Positions 1 through 22,392 of a DNA stretch of 64,000 bases are shown piece by piece. The stretch covers positions 6,606,001 through 6,670,000 of the forward strand of contig CM076147.1 of assembly GCA_038025085.1 (NCBI GenBank), read 5' to 3'. The translations under genes were made by a program, and so were the position numbers. Each line of letters opens with the position of its first letter. The stretch's first letter is position 1. Source of the stretch: Tetragonia tetragonoides (taxonomy: Eukaryota > Streptophyta > Magnoliopsida > Caryophyllales > Aizoaceae). Under the pieces are notes generated by a model, which worked only from the letters and a program-made list of their open reading frames with translations, did no database searches and was not told the DNA's origin.

Positions 1-341
1 ATATACCCTCCATCCCTCGAAATCCACGGGTTCGGTGGTGTGCGGTGCATACTCGTCACAAGCGTGAGCAAAGAGAACCAAATAGTCCTCTATTGACTCG
101 CCCACTTGCATCAAGAGGTTGATGGGATGTAATGGAATAGGAGTTGCGGTTGATGCAATCTAAACATACTCAATGTAACACACATTCTAAGCGTTAGTCA
201 CAAACAAGTAAACACACAAGCACATATGGAAAAATGAACTTAAACACAACTATATGCAACATGCACCCTTTTTCTTAGTTTACCCCGTTTAAAAAATTAT
301 CCTTAAGTTCTATTTTCCATTTTAATGCCCTGATACCACTT
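1..341 (-). mobile_element. Internal start of an LTR retrotransposon (minus strand), with primer-binding site
   Basis: Read on the minus strand, the LTR ending at about 342 is followed by TGGTATCAGGGC, a near match to the initiator-methionine tRNA primer-binding site (usual form TGGTATCAGAGC). About 150 bases further on there is an open frame that runs off the window edge (residues include MQVGESIEDYLVLF). Its position after the primer site suggests the beginning of gag or its leader, but I do not recognise a domain. The rest of the element lies to the left of the window. Confidence 0.5.
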
Positions 342-3307
342 TATAACGATCCAAAATTTTAATCCCGATTAATTAGTGCTAATCGAGAGTAATTAGCCCA
401 AGATCATAATTATCATATTAATTATACTAATATTGCATCATTCCGAAGTCATTCCCGCCGTATCCATTTTGAGAAAAATGGATACTAGGATAAAGTTAAG
501 TACACGACGAAAACCAAGCTAAACCATATAATGTCATTAATACATATAAACATAACTTGACGCCTAAGTAAACTAGTATTATTACGAAAATGCCATCCCA
601 TGCCATGAAAAACACGTCAATCAAACTGCTCCAAAATCCATGCAACGTTCACATGAAACAAAATAAGAGAAAATTTGCGAGAAGCTAAGCAATTTCACCC
701 CATTACGTAAAAATAGTAATAATAATGTAATTTTGAGAAACTTACATTTTCCTTCTCTATAAGTGATGTGTCTGTATATAATATAGTACACGAAAATTCT
801 CAAGATCATTTCGAAATCAAGTACTAAATATCCCAGATCGATCAATCTCATTAGATCACCAAATCAGGCATATCACAATTAATCATCAAAATCCTAATTG
901 CTAATAGTTAGTCATTTTAAGTTAGTGGTAGGAAGAGATGCGTGATTAAGGTCATTCCCGCCTTAATCATAACTTAATATTCTTTTCATAATCATAATAC
1001 TTGGATTTATAATCCATACATCTCATAAACATAAAACCGGACTCTTGGTCCTATCATTTCACAAATCGGCTCTTGGCTAGGCACGGTAGCCTCTTTATTA
1101 TAGTGTGCACACTTCACTCACATTCCCTTCTATCCCTCAAGGTTGCAAAGTTTGAGCGCTACCACAATTTATCTTTCATTAGTGATAAAACAAGTGCACA
1201 CAATTTTCTTTCTACTTAAGCTGGGATCAAGTGATAACTTGATATACCCCATATAGTTAATGTTTTATTTTCCTATGAAATTCTTATGAGTGAATAAATT
1301 CCAATGTCACCATACTTAGTAAAAATTCAGCAATGTACACTTCTCATAAACCATCCTTTTCGTACACATAAAAATTCATACATACACCAAAATCTCCCAA
1401 TTCAATAATACTTCTCCATAATTCATAATTCAATATTACCCATAACCACTTTCATCACAAAGTTCATAATTCTCAACAAGATCCCATATATCTCATTCGT
1501 ATCTCATAAACATTAAAATCCACAAAATTCCTTTCTTTTTCATAATTTTTGTAAATCAACAAACTGTTTTTACATAGTTTAAAAATGGATTAATGGAAAT
1601 GAAAATTACCTTCACTTGAGCAAAATAAAACTAAAATCTTCCTTCTTCTCCCTTTTTCTACTCGGCAATCCTCCTTGAGCCTATAATTTTATTTCTTTTC
1701 TAATTAGTTCAAAATTACATAAATAAGTCTAAAAATTGAAGATCATGGATTTCACCCATCCTTTATTAATTTTTGGTTTTAGAGTTTTATTTTCTTTTAT
1801 TTTTCCTTTTCGGCATTTCTTTTTTAGGAAATGGATTAGTGGTCTTTTTTAAGTCAAATTTCCAGTTTGGTCTATATTTGTCCTTTTTGGTCCAAAATCA
1901 AATATAAGTTCATGCATGTACATAAAATGAAATGTTAAGCTAGATAACATTTTTCTTCATTTTTTCCTTTTTCATTTTCGTGAGTCAAGGTAAGGGTTTA
2001 AGGGTTTAACTTTAGATCATGAAGAATAAAAATGATGTAATCTAAAATGAAGAATAAATAAGTTAGGTTTCGAATCTCTTACCTTTCTCCATGGAATTTC
2101 GAAAATGGAGTTTGGAGCTTGGATGAGTTTGAATGCTCTTGAAAGGATAATCTTGTTTTTCATATAAACAAGAAGATTTAACATTTGTAAGTTTTGAGTT
2201 TATGATTTTAAGTAACAAATGTACAAGTTTTTAGTTTAGTGATTTTCTTACCTTTTTCTTCTTCTTTTTCCTTCTCTCTTTTTCTCTAAAAGCTTCTACT
2301 CTTTTCTTGAACTTTTATGAAGGTTGAGACATTTTTGGAGAGATTTGTTTTGGGAAGAAAAATTCTGAATTTTGGTTGGGGTTTGTGGGGATTTTCGGCC
2401 AAGAGGGAAATAAAGAGGAGGTAAGGTGATTTGCTTGTTTGGATGAACAAAATGTTTTGGGAAGAGTAAAAGGAGTGTTAAATGATTATAGGGTGTAGGG
2501 TGGGTTATATTTTCATTGGGTATATTTCCCTTGCCAATAGTGTTAGGGCTTTCATAATCATTTTTCCAAGTTTTTTCTATTTTTTTTCTTTTTCTCTTTT
2601 CTTCCATATTTTCTCTTCTCTTTTCTTCCCTTTTCCTTCTTTCTCCTACCCGATTCTCTTTCTCTCTTTTATAGCCCAAAATCTGATTTCAGCTTAGTTA
2701 ACTTCCCCCTTTGAGCCCACATATGAACCCACCACAAGCCCATTTATTTTCCCTTTTTTCTTTAAGCTTTCATGTGCTAAATTGCTCATCTAAGCCCACC
2801 ACATGAGCTGAATTTTCTCTCACCAAGCCCACCATGTGGTAAAACCACACACCTAAGCTAATCCATGCAAAAATACAATGGGTGAAATTTTTATTTAATT
2901 TCTAAAATCAGAAAAATTGCCACATAACTACACACTTGTCACAATTTAATTTTCCTCATTTATAAAATATTAAGGCTAGTCTTAATCAATTAAATAGTAC
3001 CAAGTTTTGCATGTAATAGTATTACCATGCACTATTTACGTAACTAGAAGAAATAAGAAGCTTAATTTCGTAATTAACTAGTTAATCGCATTATTTCTTA
3101 ATCACGAGATTTTAATGATCAAACTAATTTAATCATTTTATTTCGCTAATTTAGGTGTTTAATCACCTTGATTAAAATAAGCTAAGCACAATATAAAAAT
3201 TTCGAATTAGGGGTAACTTTAGAATTAATTAAGGATTTTAATCGTGATTTATTATGTTAATCACAATTATTAACGTTAATTAGGTAATTAAAATTTTGTT
3301 TATTACA
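342..3307 (-). mobile_element. Long LTR (~2.97 kb) of a minus-strand gypsy-type retrotransposon
   Basis: On the minus strand this segment begins TGTAATAAAC at 3307 and ends just before a Met-tRNA-type primer site at 331-341. At 3308 the sequence switches abruptly to the antisense gene of Tat copy 1, so the element inserted into that copy. An LTR of about 3 kb with this primer site is typical of the Tekay/Del group of chromoviruses. The expected terminal CA reads TA here. The second LTR is outside the window, so the LTR identity rests on the two boundaries. I see no gene inside it: the open frame at 2296-2679 is low-complexity, Lys/Arg/Glu-rich sequence. Confidence 0.55.
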
Positions 3308-6300
3308 ATGCGTCGTGAGCATCACGAATAAATTGAGTAAGAACTCCCACATTGTTGAGTATCAAACCCCTAATCCGTTCAGGAAAGAGGGATTGAATAC
3401 TAACAAAGAAACTCTGAAGCTCAACCGCAGTTTCTACGCGATCGTAGCATCAGATAATAGGGCATGAATCAAACGAAAACCTTCAGCCCTCGAAGGCATG
3501 ATTGCAATAGAAACAGATGTTGGAACACCTACAAAGTAGAACAAAAAAAAAACATGAGTATGTAAAAAATTCACGAAGGAATAAAGGATTAGAATAAAAG
3601 AATTCTAACCTGTAACAACCATTGTATCAGTTTGAGATACAGCTGCTACTTCAGGTTGTGGTGATTGAACAACCAAATCTGTCCGACGATCAGGGAAGAG
3701 GTTAAGAGAGGACAAAGCTGGATCCTCTAACCTAGAAGTATTTGCTCCAATATCGTCAGAATTGGACGAAATAGCTATTTCCACCCTATCTGAAAAAAGG
3801 GAAATAACTTGATTATTTTAGAAAATAAATAGAGGCCAAAAGAAAGAAATAAGAGGCCATACTCGAAGGGGGATGCATGACAGAAGTATGGTCAGGAGAA
3901 GCATATCCTAACAGGGTTAAGAGCGATGAATCCTCAACCATAGGCTCTGTATGCAAGAATAAAATCAAATACAATAAAGTAAACTTGAGAGGTTAGTCGA
4001 AGCAGAGTTGAAAATCATACCAGGTGGATATAGCACTAAGGCCTGGGAAACAGGCTCCACCACAGAAGAAGGGGGCGAAGAGATAGGACCTCCTACATAC
4101 GAATAAAACAGTAAGTAAGGAATTTGTTTATAAAAGTCCTATGAAGGAACAAATTAGAAATTACCTCTATTTCGACGACGTCTGATGATAAGAGGTTCAT
4201 CAGAAGAAGAATAGTCAGGTTTCTCGATAGGATCTAGAGGTATAATGGATGCTCCTCTTCGACTCGAGGAGGGAAGATCTCTAGGCCGCTTCAAACCGGA
4301 TGAAGAAGAAGGCTTAGATGAAGAAGGGATCATACTAATGGGTGCTATGACAAGAGGTGGCACATTAACAGCATCATCATTTGTTGGCTCCTCATCAGAA
4401 AATGCCTCTGGGATAGGCTTTAATCAAAATAATATAAGTTATGAAAGGCAAAAAGAAAAACCACGAAAAACAGTTTGAAGCCAAGAAAATAACTTATAAA
4501 AAGAAGGAAAAATACCTCAATGAGGAAAGGAGGAGGAACAAGGGCTCTGAAGGGAGCAATGGCAGCAGCATTCGCAGGGTCCTTAGGATAAAGAACTCCT
4601 AAAACAGCCTCAATGCGGGGTCGAAGGGAATCAGGATGCAAATAGGTGGAAACAAACCGATTCCACCATCGAGCATAACCAGGGTCAACACGAGCAGCCC
4701 TCACCCAAGGAAGAATCTTCCTTTTGCTTTTATAGGTGGAGAGAGTACATTGAGTTCGAAGATACAGCTCATGATTGCCAGCTTCCACCAACTTTTGAGT
4801 AACCTCACCCCCCAGTAAATTAAGCCTCGAAGACTAGGGACGATTGAGGGTCTCAATAAAAGGTACAGCACAAGTCTGTACCAGACCAAATTGTCTAGCA
4901 ACAAGTTGGGGGTTATAAACTTCCACTCCCATTTCGTGGGAATCAATAAAAAGAAGGTCACGAGCACATTACACTGAATTCCAAAAATGTTGACCTTCAT
5001 CGTCAGAAATCAGAAAAGGATTGAAAGAAGATAGCCACGAAGGAGCGACTATTCGAGTAGGATCAACCGCACCAGGAATGATACCCAAATCTCGAGCGGG
5101 GTGCCAATTGAAGGATGGAGGCCTTGAAAGAAATTTGAGAAGCACTCGAAAAAAGTCTTGGGGAATAGAAGGGGCACACTTGTTAAAAACAGCCTCTGCA
5201 ACACAACTCCATTCATCTCGAAGGGATTTGTTGCAATTAATAAGGAACCCATGAACTTATCCAACTCCTTGGGAAACTGGAACTCGTAGTCCTCATCAGA
5301 TAAAGTATGGACTAAATGGGGATAATATACATGGGCCGAAACAGTTAATATCCACAAAGGACAAGTATGTCTTTATATTCGAGAAGGTTCAATAACCATG
5401 CGACTCAACCCTCGATACAATTGAGCTAAAAGAAATGGGGCTAAGGGGATAGGACCTTCCATCGAAGGCACATTGGCTGCTAAAGGAAGGAAGATTCGAC
5501 GTATGTTACAAGACTTCCCGATACACAATTGACTAAAAATATAAACCAAGAAAAGAACAACCTCCCCCTTCGTAAAAGGGCCAGAGTGGAACAAAAGGGC
5601 ATTCATAGCACTCCAAGATTGTTTTTGCCACAACAAAAGAGAATCATTTTCTAAATACTCCTCTACAACAATAGGAGAACAACGAATATAACTAAGCTCT
5701 ACAGATGATACATCAGGGCTCAAACCAGTGAAAAATGCTATGTCCTCGAGAGTGACAGTCTGAATACCATTACCCGAAATAAAACAATTAATAGCAGGAT
5801 TCCACGATAACAAAATGGAAAGAGAAACATTGTCTTCAAAAGGATAGTTTTGAATAAAGCCAAACGAATAAAGTCATAAATTTGATTGTCTTTCCAACGA
5901 CCATGAAAATCTTTAAAACCGGCAAACCACTTTCGAGAAACACTGTCTTTGATCTCATTGACCCAACCATGGAGAGGTTTGTTCTCAACATGTACGAAAA
6001 CTTGTTCGAAAGCATTACCAGAAAAGAACAAGGAACGACAAGATTGAAAATTAGGAAAAACCTGATCGAAGCGAGAGAGGAAAACTTCGTCTTCTTCCAT
6101 AAAAGCTTTCGAATCAAAATTCGGACCCAACGAAAAGCCAGGAAGTTGATTTGAAGAGAAGGGAGGTTCAGGAGGGGATAGAACCACAGCATTTCGATGC
6201 TGAAGCCTCGAAGGGCGATAAGAATCTGGATAATCTTTAATTATACTATAATGATTGACAATGTCCTTAGCTTCCTTAAGATTACTAACATACTTCAAAT

Positions 6301-6325
6301 CAAGGGAAGGCTCAGAATTGACCAT
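3308..6325 (-). pseudogene. Antisense PMD-like gene of Tat copy 1, multi-exon, broken
   Basis: The start codon is at 6325 on the minus strand. Exon 1 (6325-4516) encodes a region with EDIAFFTGL and NWHPARDLG motifs. These resemble the plant mobile domain (aminotransferase-like, PF10536), as I recall the family. A proline/serine-rich exon with KRPRD and RRRRNR basic clusters follows (4417-4165), then short exons separated by introns. Splice sites keep the frame: exon 1 ends in GAG before GTATTT, and exon 2 starts after TTAAAG and is 253 nt in both copies. The copy is dead. There is a 1-nt deletion near 5850, a TAA at about 5373 where copy 2 has a Tyr codon, a frameshift near 5240, and loss of the 3' end at 3308. 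The orientation is opposite to the element's gag-pol. Confidence 0.65.
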
Positions 6326-6430
6326 TGAAGAACGAGTAATAGAAGTTGAAGGTGAAAGGATTTCAAAATTGAGGTTTGAGGTTTTTGAAATGAAGAGAGA
6401 GAAAGCAATGAGAAGCGAGGGAGTTAAAAA

Positions 6431-6530
<100 letters not shown>

Positions 6531-6794
6531 GCGGTAGTCATCATTAACTGAAAAACACGACTACCCATAACCAATGAAAAGACACATGTAAAAGCAATTG
6601 TACCATCAAAACACGGGAAACGAAGCATCACTAGTACAATAATACAAAATAAACTCGAAGCGTTTATATGCGTATTAGGGGGGTAGTTGTTACACACGAA
6701 ATAAAATAAACCTCTAATATAGTAGATAAATTGGTCAAAAGAAGTCAAAGTCAAAAACGAATTGGAGACTTTTGAGAAGTCTTTGTAAAATGAT

Positions 6795-6798
<4 letters not shown>

Positions 6799-6880
<82 letters not shown>
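6799..6880. repeat. (TA)n microsatellite in the LTR
   Basis: About 82 bp of TA repeat. All three LTRs of this family in the window carry a TA tract at this place (also about 41515-41587 and 60604-60661), so it is an inherited feature of the family with variable length. Confidence 0.9.
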
Positions 6881-6881
<1 letters not shown>

Positions 6882-6889
6882 TAAAGAGT

Positions 6890-7285
6890 GGTGCTAAATA
6901 CCACCACCCACTTAACTAAATACCACATTTTTTTGGCTTGAGTTTCCATTTTTGCCCTTGTTCTAATTTCCAATCTCTCTTTCCACCTTCTAATTTTTGC
7001 AAATGGGTGTTGAATGTTTCATCCAACACTTTGTTAGGGGTGTTGGACAGAACTTCCAACACCCTTTTTCTTAGCTGTTTAGATGATTTTTTTAATTCAT
7101 TTTTGTCCTGTTTTGTATTTACTGTAATTACAATAAGTGACATTTTCTCAAACTCATCCGCTAAATCGTCAAATATGTTCGGGACTAAACAAATCTATGG
7201 TAAACTTGAATGACATACTATGAGCAAATTACAAAGGTTTATACTTTATAGTATAAAGCTCTAATTACATTGAAGACATTCAGGG

Positions 7286-7316
<31 letters not shown>

Positions 7317-7915
7317 TGACAATTTGGGAGGAAAGGGGGTGTCGTATTTGTGGGACGACACCCCCTGGTCACTGCCGTAAAACGCAAACGACAGTGATCA
7401 GGGGGTGTCGTCCCTCGAATACGACACCCCCTTCCTCCCAAATTATACTCCAACAACTAGTTCATATGATACATTAAAAAAGAAAACCCAACTCTCTAAG
7501 GATAAAGAATTTACATCAATTGCCTGTATTTGAACCCAAACATCTTCAGTTCTTCAAGGAAAGAAAGAGAATTGAGCCCTTTTCAAAAGAGAGAAAGAAG
7601 GTGAGAAAGGGGCAGCTACAGCTTCGTGAAATTCGTCTTGATGGACACTCAAATAGCAGATCACGAGGGAAGAGGAGGTGAGCGGCAAGTTCGAGCTCAG
7701 ATGGCCATGGCCATGGGGCACTGTGAGTGATGAAGAAAACGGTGTACTGAGGAAAGAGAGCACATGGTCAGAGACTTAGAGATGAATCGTGGAGAGAGAA
7801 GAGAGAATAAAGGAGGGTTTTCTGTTTTTCACCCATTACATATCAAAGGGCATTATTAGCAGTTCAAGTGAAAAAGGGGTGGTATTTAGTTAAGTGGGTG
7901 ATGGTATTTAGCACC
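6890..7915. mobile_element. Non-autonomous inverted-repeat DNA transposon inside the LTR
   Basis: The left end GGTGCTAAATACCACC and the right end (reverse complement GGTGCTAAATACCATC) match over about 37 bp with one difference, and more loosely over ~70 bp. The sequence ATACTAAA lies just outside both ends with a 4-base offset. This may be an 8-9 bp target duplication, as in Mutator-like elements, but it is not clean. The interior holds two hairpins (about 7003-7060 and 7321-7444), a 28-base A run and a small minus-strand open frame (7554-7763) that I cannot assign. No transposase is visible. Confidence 0.65.
7321..7444. repeat. Near-perfect long hairpin (57-58 nt arms, 9 nt loop)
   Basis: The left arm 7321-7378 and right arm 7388-7444 are reverse complements with four mismatches and one gap, around the loop AAAACGCAA. 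Each arm also contains the short inverted pair GGGGTGTCGT / ACGACACCCC, so the structure is doubly self-complementary. It follows directly after a long A run. Confidence 0.9.
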
Positions 7916-7951
7916 TATAATACTAAATCATGGGCAGTTATCTCAAGCTCC

Positions 7952-7959
7952 TATAAATA
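7952..7959 (+). promoter_or_regulatory. LTR TATA box
   Basis: TATAAATA in the context CTCCTATAAATACAA. It is conserved in all three LTRs (also 41755-41762 and 60841-60848), as expected for the promoter of the element. In this copy it points at ADH-like gene 1, whose start codon is about 1.25 kb downstream. Confidence 0.6.
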
Positions 7960-8461
7960 CAAAGAAGAACAGAAGAGCTAGGCAGCAGAGCTCATATTGA
8001 CAAGTTATCAAAAAGTAGTTTTTAGAGTAGTCTATCTTAGGAGTAGATTGTTAATTTAGGCTCTTCGATCGTGTAACCCAGCCACTCAGCAATGACACCT
8101 TCTTTTGAGGTATAATTGCTTTTATCCTTTATTTTTATGCTCTGAATCGAATATATGCCTTACTCTGATCGAGTATGTTTAACATTTCTTCCTAAATCCT
8201 GCTCTTTTAAAGTTCCAATTTATGCTTGTTCGTGTGGCTTTCTGTTGAAGTATTCGAATACATACATATATACATATTATAACTGTCAGTGTTGATAAGA
8301 GTCACCCTTTGACCGAGTAAGTGTTTGAGGGTGGAAGGGTAGGTTTGAATAGGGAGCGTCCTGCTCTAAGATAGTCATCGACCTTATTTAGTACCTTTTT
8401 AAGGGCCGTAGGACCGCCCCTCATGGTTGATTGTGACCTCTAAATACCAAGCACAACAACA

Positions 8462-9157
8462 ATGGGATATCAAAGAAGGAAAAAGAAGAAAAAAAAAGCT
8501 TTCAGATGTTCGTTGTGTATCAGTTGAATTGGGATAATAATCTATATATTTTGTCCACAAATTGAAGTATCATGGAGGGAATCAAATGAACCAGGTACAC
8601 AATTCTTATTACATGTTTTAATAATCCTTTTATTTTTCTTGCACACCATTTGTTCGATGAAATGCCCATGAGAATGGCTCTTTTACAGCTTCCATACATC
8701 ATTCAACTACTGCCCCAAAATTCTGCTACACCCATTTCACATGAGCTAAATAAACTTAGGATTGAAAAAACAATAAAATAAAGCAATTAGTATTAGCATT
8801 TACAATCAAAATTCTCCCTTTTGTGCTATAGTAGTACCTTCTTTTGGTATTCTATTTTGGGTTTTTAGTCTAATTGGAATTATGTTGAAGATGTGCCCAA
8901 GTCAAGTGTTGCTATAGTATGTGAATGAGAAAATGGGATTGTGGCACTCCACTCACTTAGTCACTCATTTTGGTTTCTTTTGTCTGGTCTGATTGTGACT
9001 TATTAGTTATTAGACTTTTATAGTCAAAGTCCTTGGTTGTTTTTTCTTAACCAGTTGTTTATAATAATATATGCTCCTCCCACATGATCCTTCCATCGGT
9101 AAGGATTGTTTGATAGCGCATTGGCTATAGGTGACGTTTAACCAAACTTCATTAACT

Positions 9158-9207
<50 letters not shown>
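8462..9207 (+). promoter_or_regulatory. Upstream region of ADH-like gene 1
   Basis: Between the Tat LTR and the start codon. From about 8521 the sequence is homologous to the region upstream of gene 2 (from about 15890), which marks the left edge of the duplicated unit. An AT-rich TTTATAATAATATAT at about 9057 may serve as TATA box. About 75 bp between it and the GA tract (roughly 9075-9150) are missing upstream of gene 2. Confidence 0.4.
9158..9207. repeat. (GA)n tract abutting the start codon of gene 1
   Basis: About 50 bp of GA repeat with one interruption, ending exactly at the ATG. Gene 2 has only a few GA units at the same place, so the 5' leader length differs between the sister copies. 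GA tracts in plant 5' regions can bind BPC/GAGA factors (established knowledge); a role here is inference. Confidence 0.85.
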
Positions 9208-14482
<5,275 letters not shown>

Positions 14483-14883
14483 GGAAGTTTTTTTTGTCTT
14501 ATAATCCCACCGATGCAGAGTGACAATAAACTTAAGGAGTGTTTTGTTCAAATACTAATAAGGGATAGAATAGAATCAAATAAGGAGCGAAAATGATAAC
14601 AATTACTTTTATCGATTGTGGGGTTTAGCCATGGAATGGAATAAGTTGATTCATATTCTCTTTTTCATTGTTTGGTTTTATAAGTTGCGTGTATTGCTCA
14701 ATAATAAGCTTTTTGAATGTAAGCAATTTTGTTAATCCCATCTTACGCAATCCAATTCCTTGAGAAATAAAAGGATTAAGGCCAATTCACCATGTTCATG
14801 AGACATTTTGTTTGTTGAAAGGTTTTATACCCTTAAATGCAATTTTGTTAGTTTTGCATTTGGCTGAAAATAAAGCAAATAAG

Positions 14884-14943
14884 ATCTTAGTGTAGTGATT
14901 AAGATTGAAGTGTTGGGTACATTATCTGCGGTTTAATTCCCCT
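14884..14943 (+). repeat. tRNA-like SINE remnant downstream of gene 1
   Basis: TTAGTGTAGTGATTAAG (A-box-like) and GGTTTAATTCC (decayed B box). The partner at 22330-22392 downstream of gene 2 has a better B box, GGTTCGATCCC. Confidence 0.45.
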
Positions 14944-15192
14944 CAATTTCCTTGCACAAACAATTGTCAGTAGCACCGAAAATTTCCTAGCACAAAAAAT
15001 TGTTACTAGCAACATTCTTCTTCCCCCATTTGCATAATTGAAAAAGAAAACGTGCAAATATGTCACCAAAAAAAAGAGAACGTGCAAATAACAATTAATG
15101 CAATACAACATGCCTAAGCCTAACAAAGTCATTACTACACTGGAGTATATGTTAATTATTATTCAGACTCCAATAGGAATTTGTATATGGAA

Positions 15193-15352
15193 AATGTTTG
15201 GTTGACCCAGTGAGCAACCCATATTCACTTTTGTATCTATCTCTCTCCTACCTTAAATGTCATTTTTTGGAAATAGAGGAGAGAGATCCTGAAAATAGAA
15301 GAGAGAGATAGATATATAAGGGAGTGGGTTGCCAACCCAGTGAATGGATATA
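15193..15352. mobile_element. Short foldback MITE, copy A
   Basis: About 160 bp whose ends (CAGTGAGCAACCCA and the reverse complement of TGGGTTGCCAACCCAGTG) and inner arms (TATCTATCTCTCTCC against GGAGAGAGATAGATA) fold back on each other. A second copy lies at 28868-29037 upstream of gene 4. Confidence 0.65.
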
Positions 15353-16446
15353 TCATTCTACTTTGTATATAAATTTAAAGTACATTAAAACTTTAAAATT
15401 ATGCGAAATTTCATTCAAATGATTTAAATACTAATCATTGAGTAGTAAATCAATTATTTTTTTGAAAAATCAAGTAGTAAATTAAATTATAAGAGATTTA
15501 AAAACCAAGATAAATACAAATGGTTATTGTGGAGAAGTGTCGATGACCGATGGGTGTCCCGGAGTGTCGGTGTCTAATATGTGTCCGACACCCAAACGGA
15601 AATCATATGCTGCCAAACTTGACTCCTAGACTAGAAGCTAAAACAAACTGAATGCACCTTCCCAGTTCCCCCCTCCTAATCAGAGTAATCTCCCATCAGA
15701 TAGAGACGTTGCCCATAACTGATAACTCCATACAAACCAAACTCAGCTTAATGCTCCTCATGCCACCATGGCAAACACAAGATTAATCGATTCTCACTCC
15801 AAATTCGAAAGAAATATTCCCTTAATTTTTTCAGATAAACTAACTTGTTTATCATACGCAATTATCAAGAACTCCTTTGATGGGATATGTCAGTTGAATT
15901 GGGATGGATAATCTCTAACTTTTGTCCACCAATTGAAGTGTCTCATTCAGATGGAGGGGATCAAATCAACCATCAGGTACACAATTGTCATTACATGTCT
16001 TAATTACCCTTAGTTTTCTTGCACACCATATGTTCGAAGAAATGCCCATGTGAATTCTGCCCAAAATTCTGGTACAACCATCTCACATGATCAATTAATT
16101 CAGTTAGTTAGGAAGTTAGGATTCACACGAAGGTACCTGGAATAACAATAAGATAAAGCAATTAGGATTAGCATTAACAAATCACAATCTCCCATTTTTG
16201 TCTTTTCTTTTGGTTTGTACTAGTGTTTTCATTGGAAGATGTGGCCAAGTGAAGTTTGCTGTAGTGTAAGCTTGGGACTTGTAGTAGTTTGTGAATGAGA
16301 AAGTGGGGTTGTGGATTTGTGGCACTCCACTCACCCATTTTGGTTTCTTGTGTCTGGTAAATGATTATGACTTGTATAGTAAAAGTCCTTGGTTGTTTTT
16401 TCTTAAACAACCAGTATATAATATATGGCAGTGAACCGAGAGAGAG

Positions 16447-21714
<5,268 letters not shown>

Positions 21715-22065
21715 GGAAGTTTCTTTTGGTCTTATAATCCCACCGATGTAGTGTGACAATAAACTTGAGGGGTGTTTGGTTCGAGTACTAATAAGGGATA
21801 AGAATAGAATCAAATAAGGAGGGAAAATGATAAATAGTACTCCAGTGAGTAACTTTATGGATTGCCTGCTGGTTTAGACATGGAATGGAATAAGTTGATA
21901 CATATTCTCTTTTTTGTTGTCTGGTTTAATTTAAATGGTTGTATATTTGTAACTGATATGCTTTTCACACATATTGAATCTTATGATCTATGAATAATTA
22001 GTTTTGTAAATTATTTTGAAGTTTGAACTATTGTACAGTGATAATAATTTGAAAAACCATTATAA

Positions 22066-22162
22066 CATTATGAACTGAATTTGAGGAGGCCAACAAAGCG
22101 TTTGAGTTGCTTGAGGAGGGAAATTCTCTCTGAGGTATATTATGGATGAATAAGCGAGGTAG
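22066..22162 (+). pseudogene. Relic of an ADH-like last exon
   Basis: ATGAACTGAATTTGAGGAGG and GCGTTTGAGTTGCTTGAGG align with exon 10 of genes 1 and 2. The following bases keep ATTATGGATGAATAA, the counterpart of the C-terminal Met-Asp codons. One base is lost near the start and there is an early TGA after the Glu-Glu-Gly codons. No other exon of this copy is visible, so it is the tail of an otherwise deleted tandem copy or a piece moved by unequal exchange. Confidence 0.75.
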
Positions 22163-22329
22163 ATTCTTGTGGTTGTATTACTTCAATAATAAGCTTTTTG
22201 AATGAAAGCAATTGTTAATCCCATCTTAAACAATCCATTTCACCATGTTCATGAGACATTTTGTTTGTTGAAAGGTCTTGCACCCTTAAATGTAATTTTG
22301 GTATTGTTGCATTTGGCTGGAAATAAAGA

Positions 22330-22392
22330 TCTTAGCGTAGTGATTAAGATTGCGACGACATTGGGTACACATCTCTGGTTCGATCCCCTCTT
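22330..22392 (+). repeat. tRNA-like SINE remnant downstream of gene 2
   Basis: TTAGCGTAGTGATTAAG (A-box-like) and GGTTCGATCCC (good B-box match) about 30 bp apart, as in tRNA-derived SINEs. I do not see a full tRNA cloverleaf. Confidence 0.5.

Larger units (their letters stand above)
6688..8461 (+). repeat. 3' LTR of Tat copy 1
   Basis: It starts TGTTACACAC after a G-rich tract and ends ACAACAACA, like both LTRs of copy 2. It is 1774 bp against 851 bp there, because a transposable element occupies 6890-7915 and the TA tract is long. About 180 bp present in the other LTRs, between the TA tract and ATCATGGGCAGTT, is missing here. Confidence 0.8.
14483..16446. other. Intergenic region between ADH genes 1 and 2
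   Basis: To about 14945 it matches the 3' flank of gene 2, including an AGTGTTTTGTTCAAATAC segment that looks like an old MITE. Then come a tRNA-like repeat (14884-14943) and a foldback element (15193-15352). About 500 bp follow in which I see nothing. From about 15890 it is the promoter region of gene 2, with TATATAATATAT at about 16412. Confidence 0.6.

Noticed and set aside
2296..2679. 127-aa basic frame in the long LTR
   Set aside because: Low-complexity Lys/Arg/Glu sequence from a purine-rich stretch, likely leader or promoter DNA of the LTR.
5882..6154. Plus-strand frame opposite the PMD exon
   Set aside because: Shadow of the antisense gene; the minus-strand frame is conserved in two copies and this one is not.
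7554..7763. Small minus-strand frame in the inverted-repeat element
   Set aside because: No recognisable domain and not supported by a second copy; could be a captured gene fragment but nothing shows it.
22330..22392. Functional tRNA gene
   Set aside because: A and B boxes are present, but I cannot fold an acceptor stem or anticodon arm; SINE remnant is the better reading.
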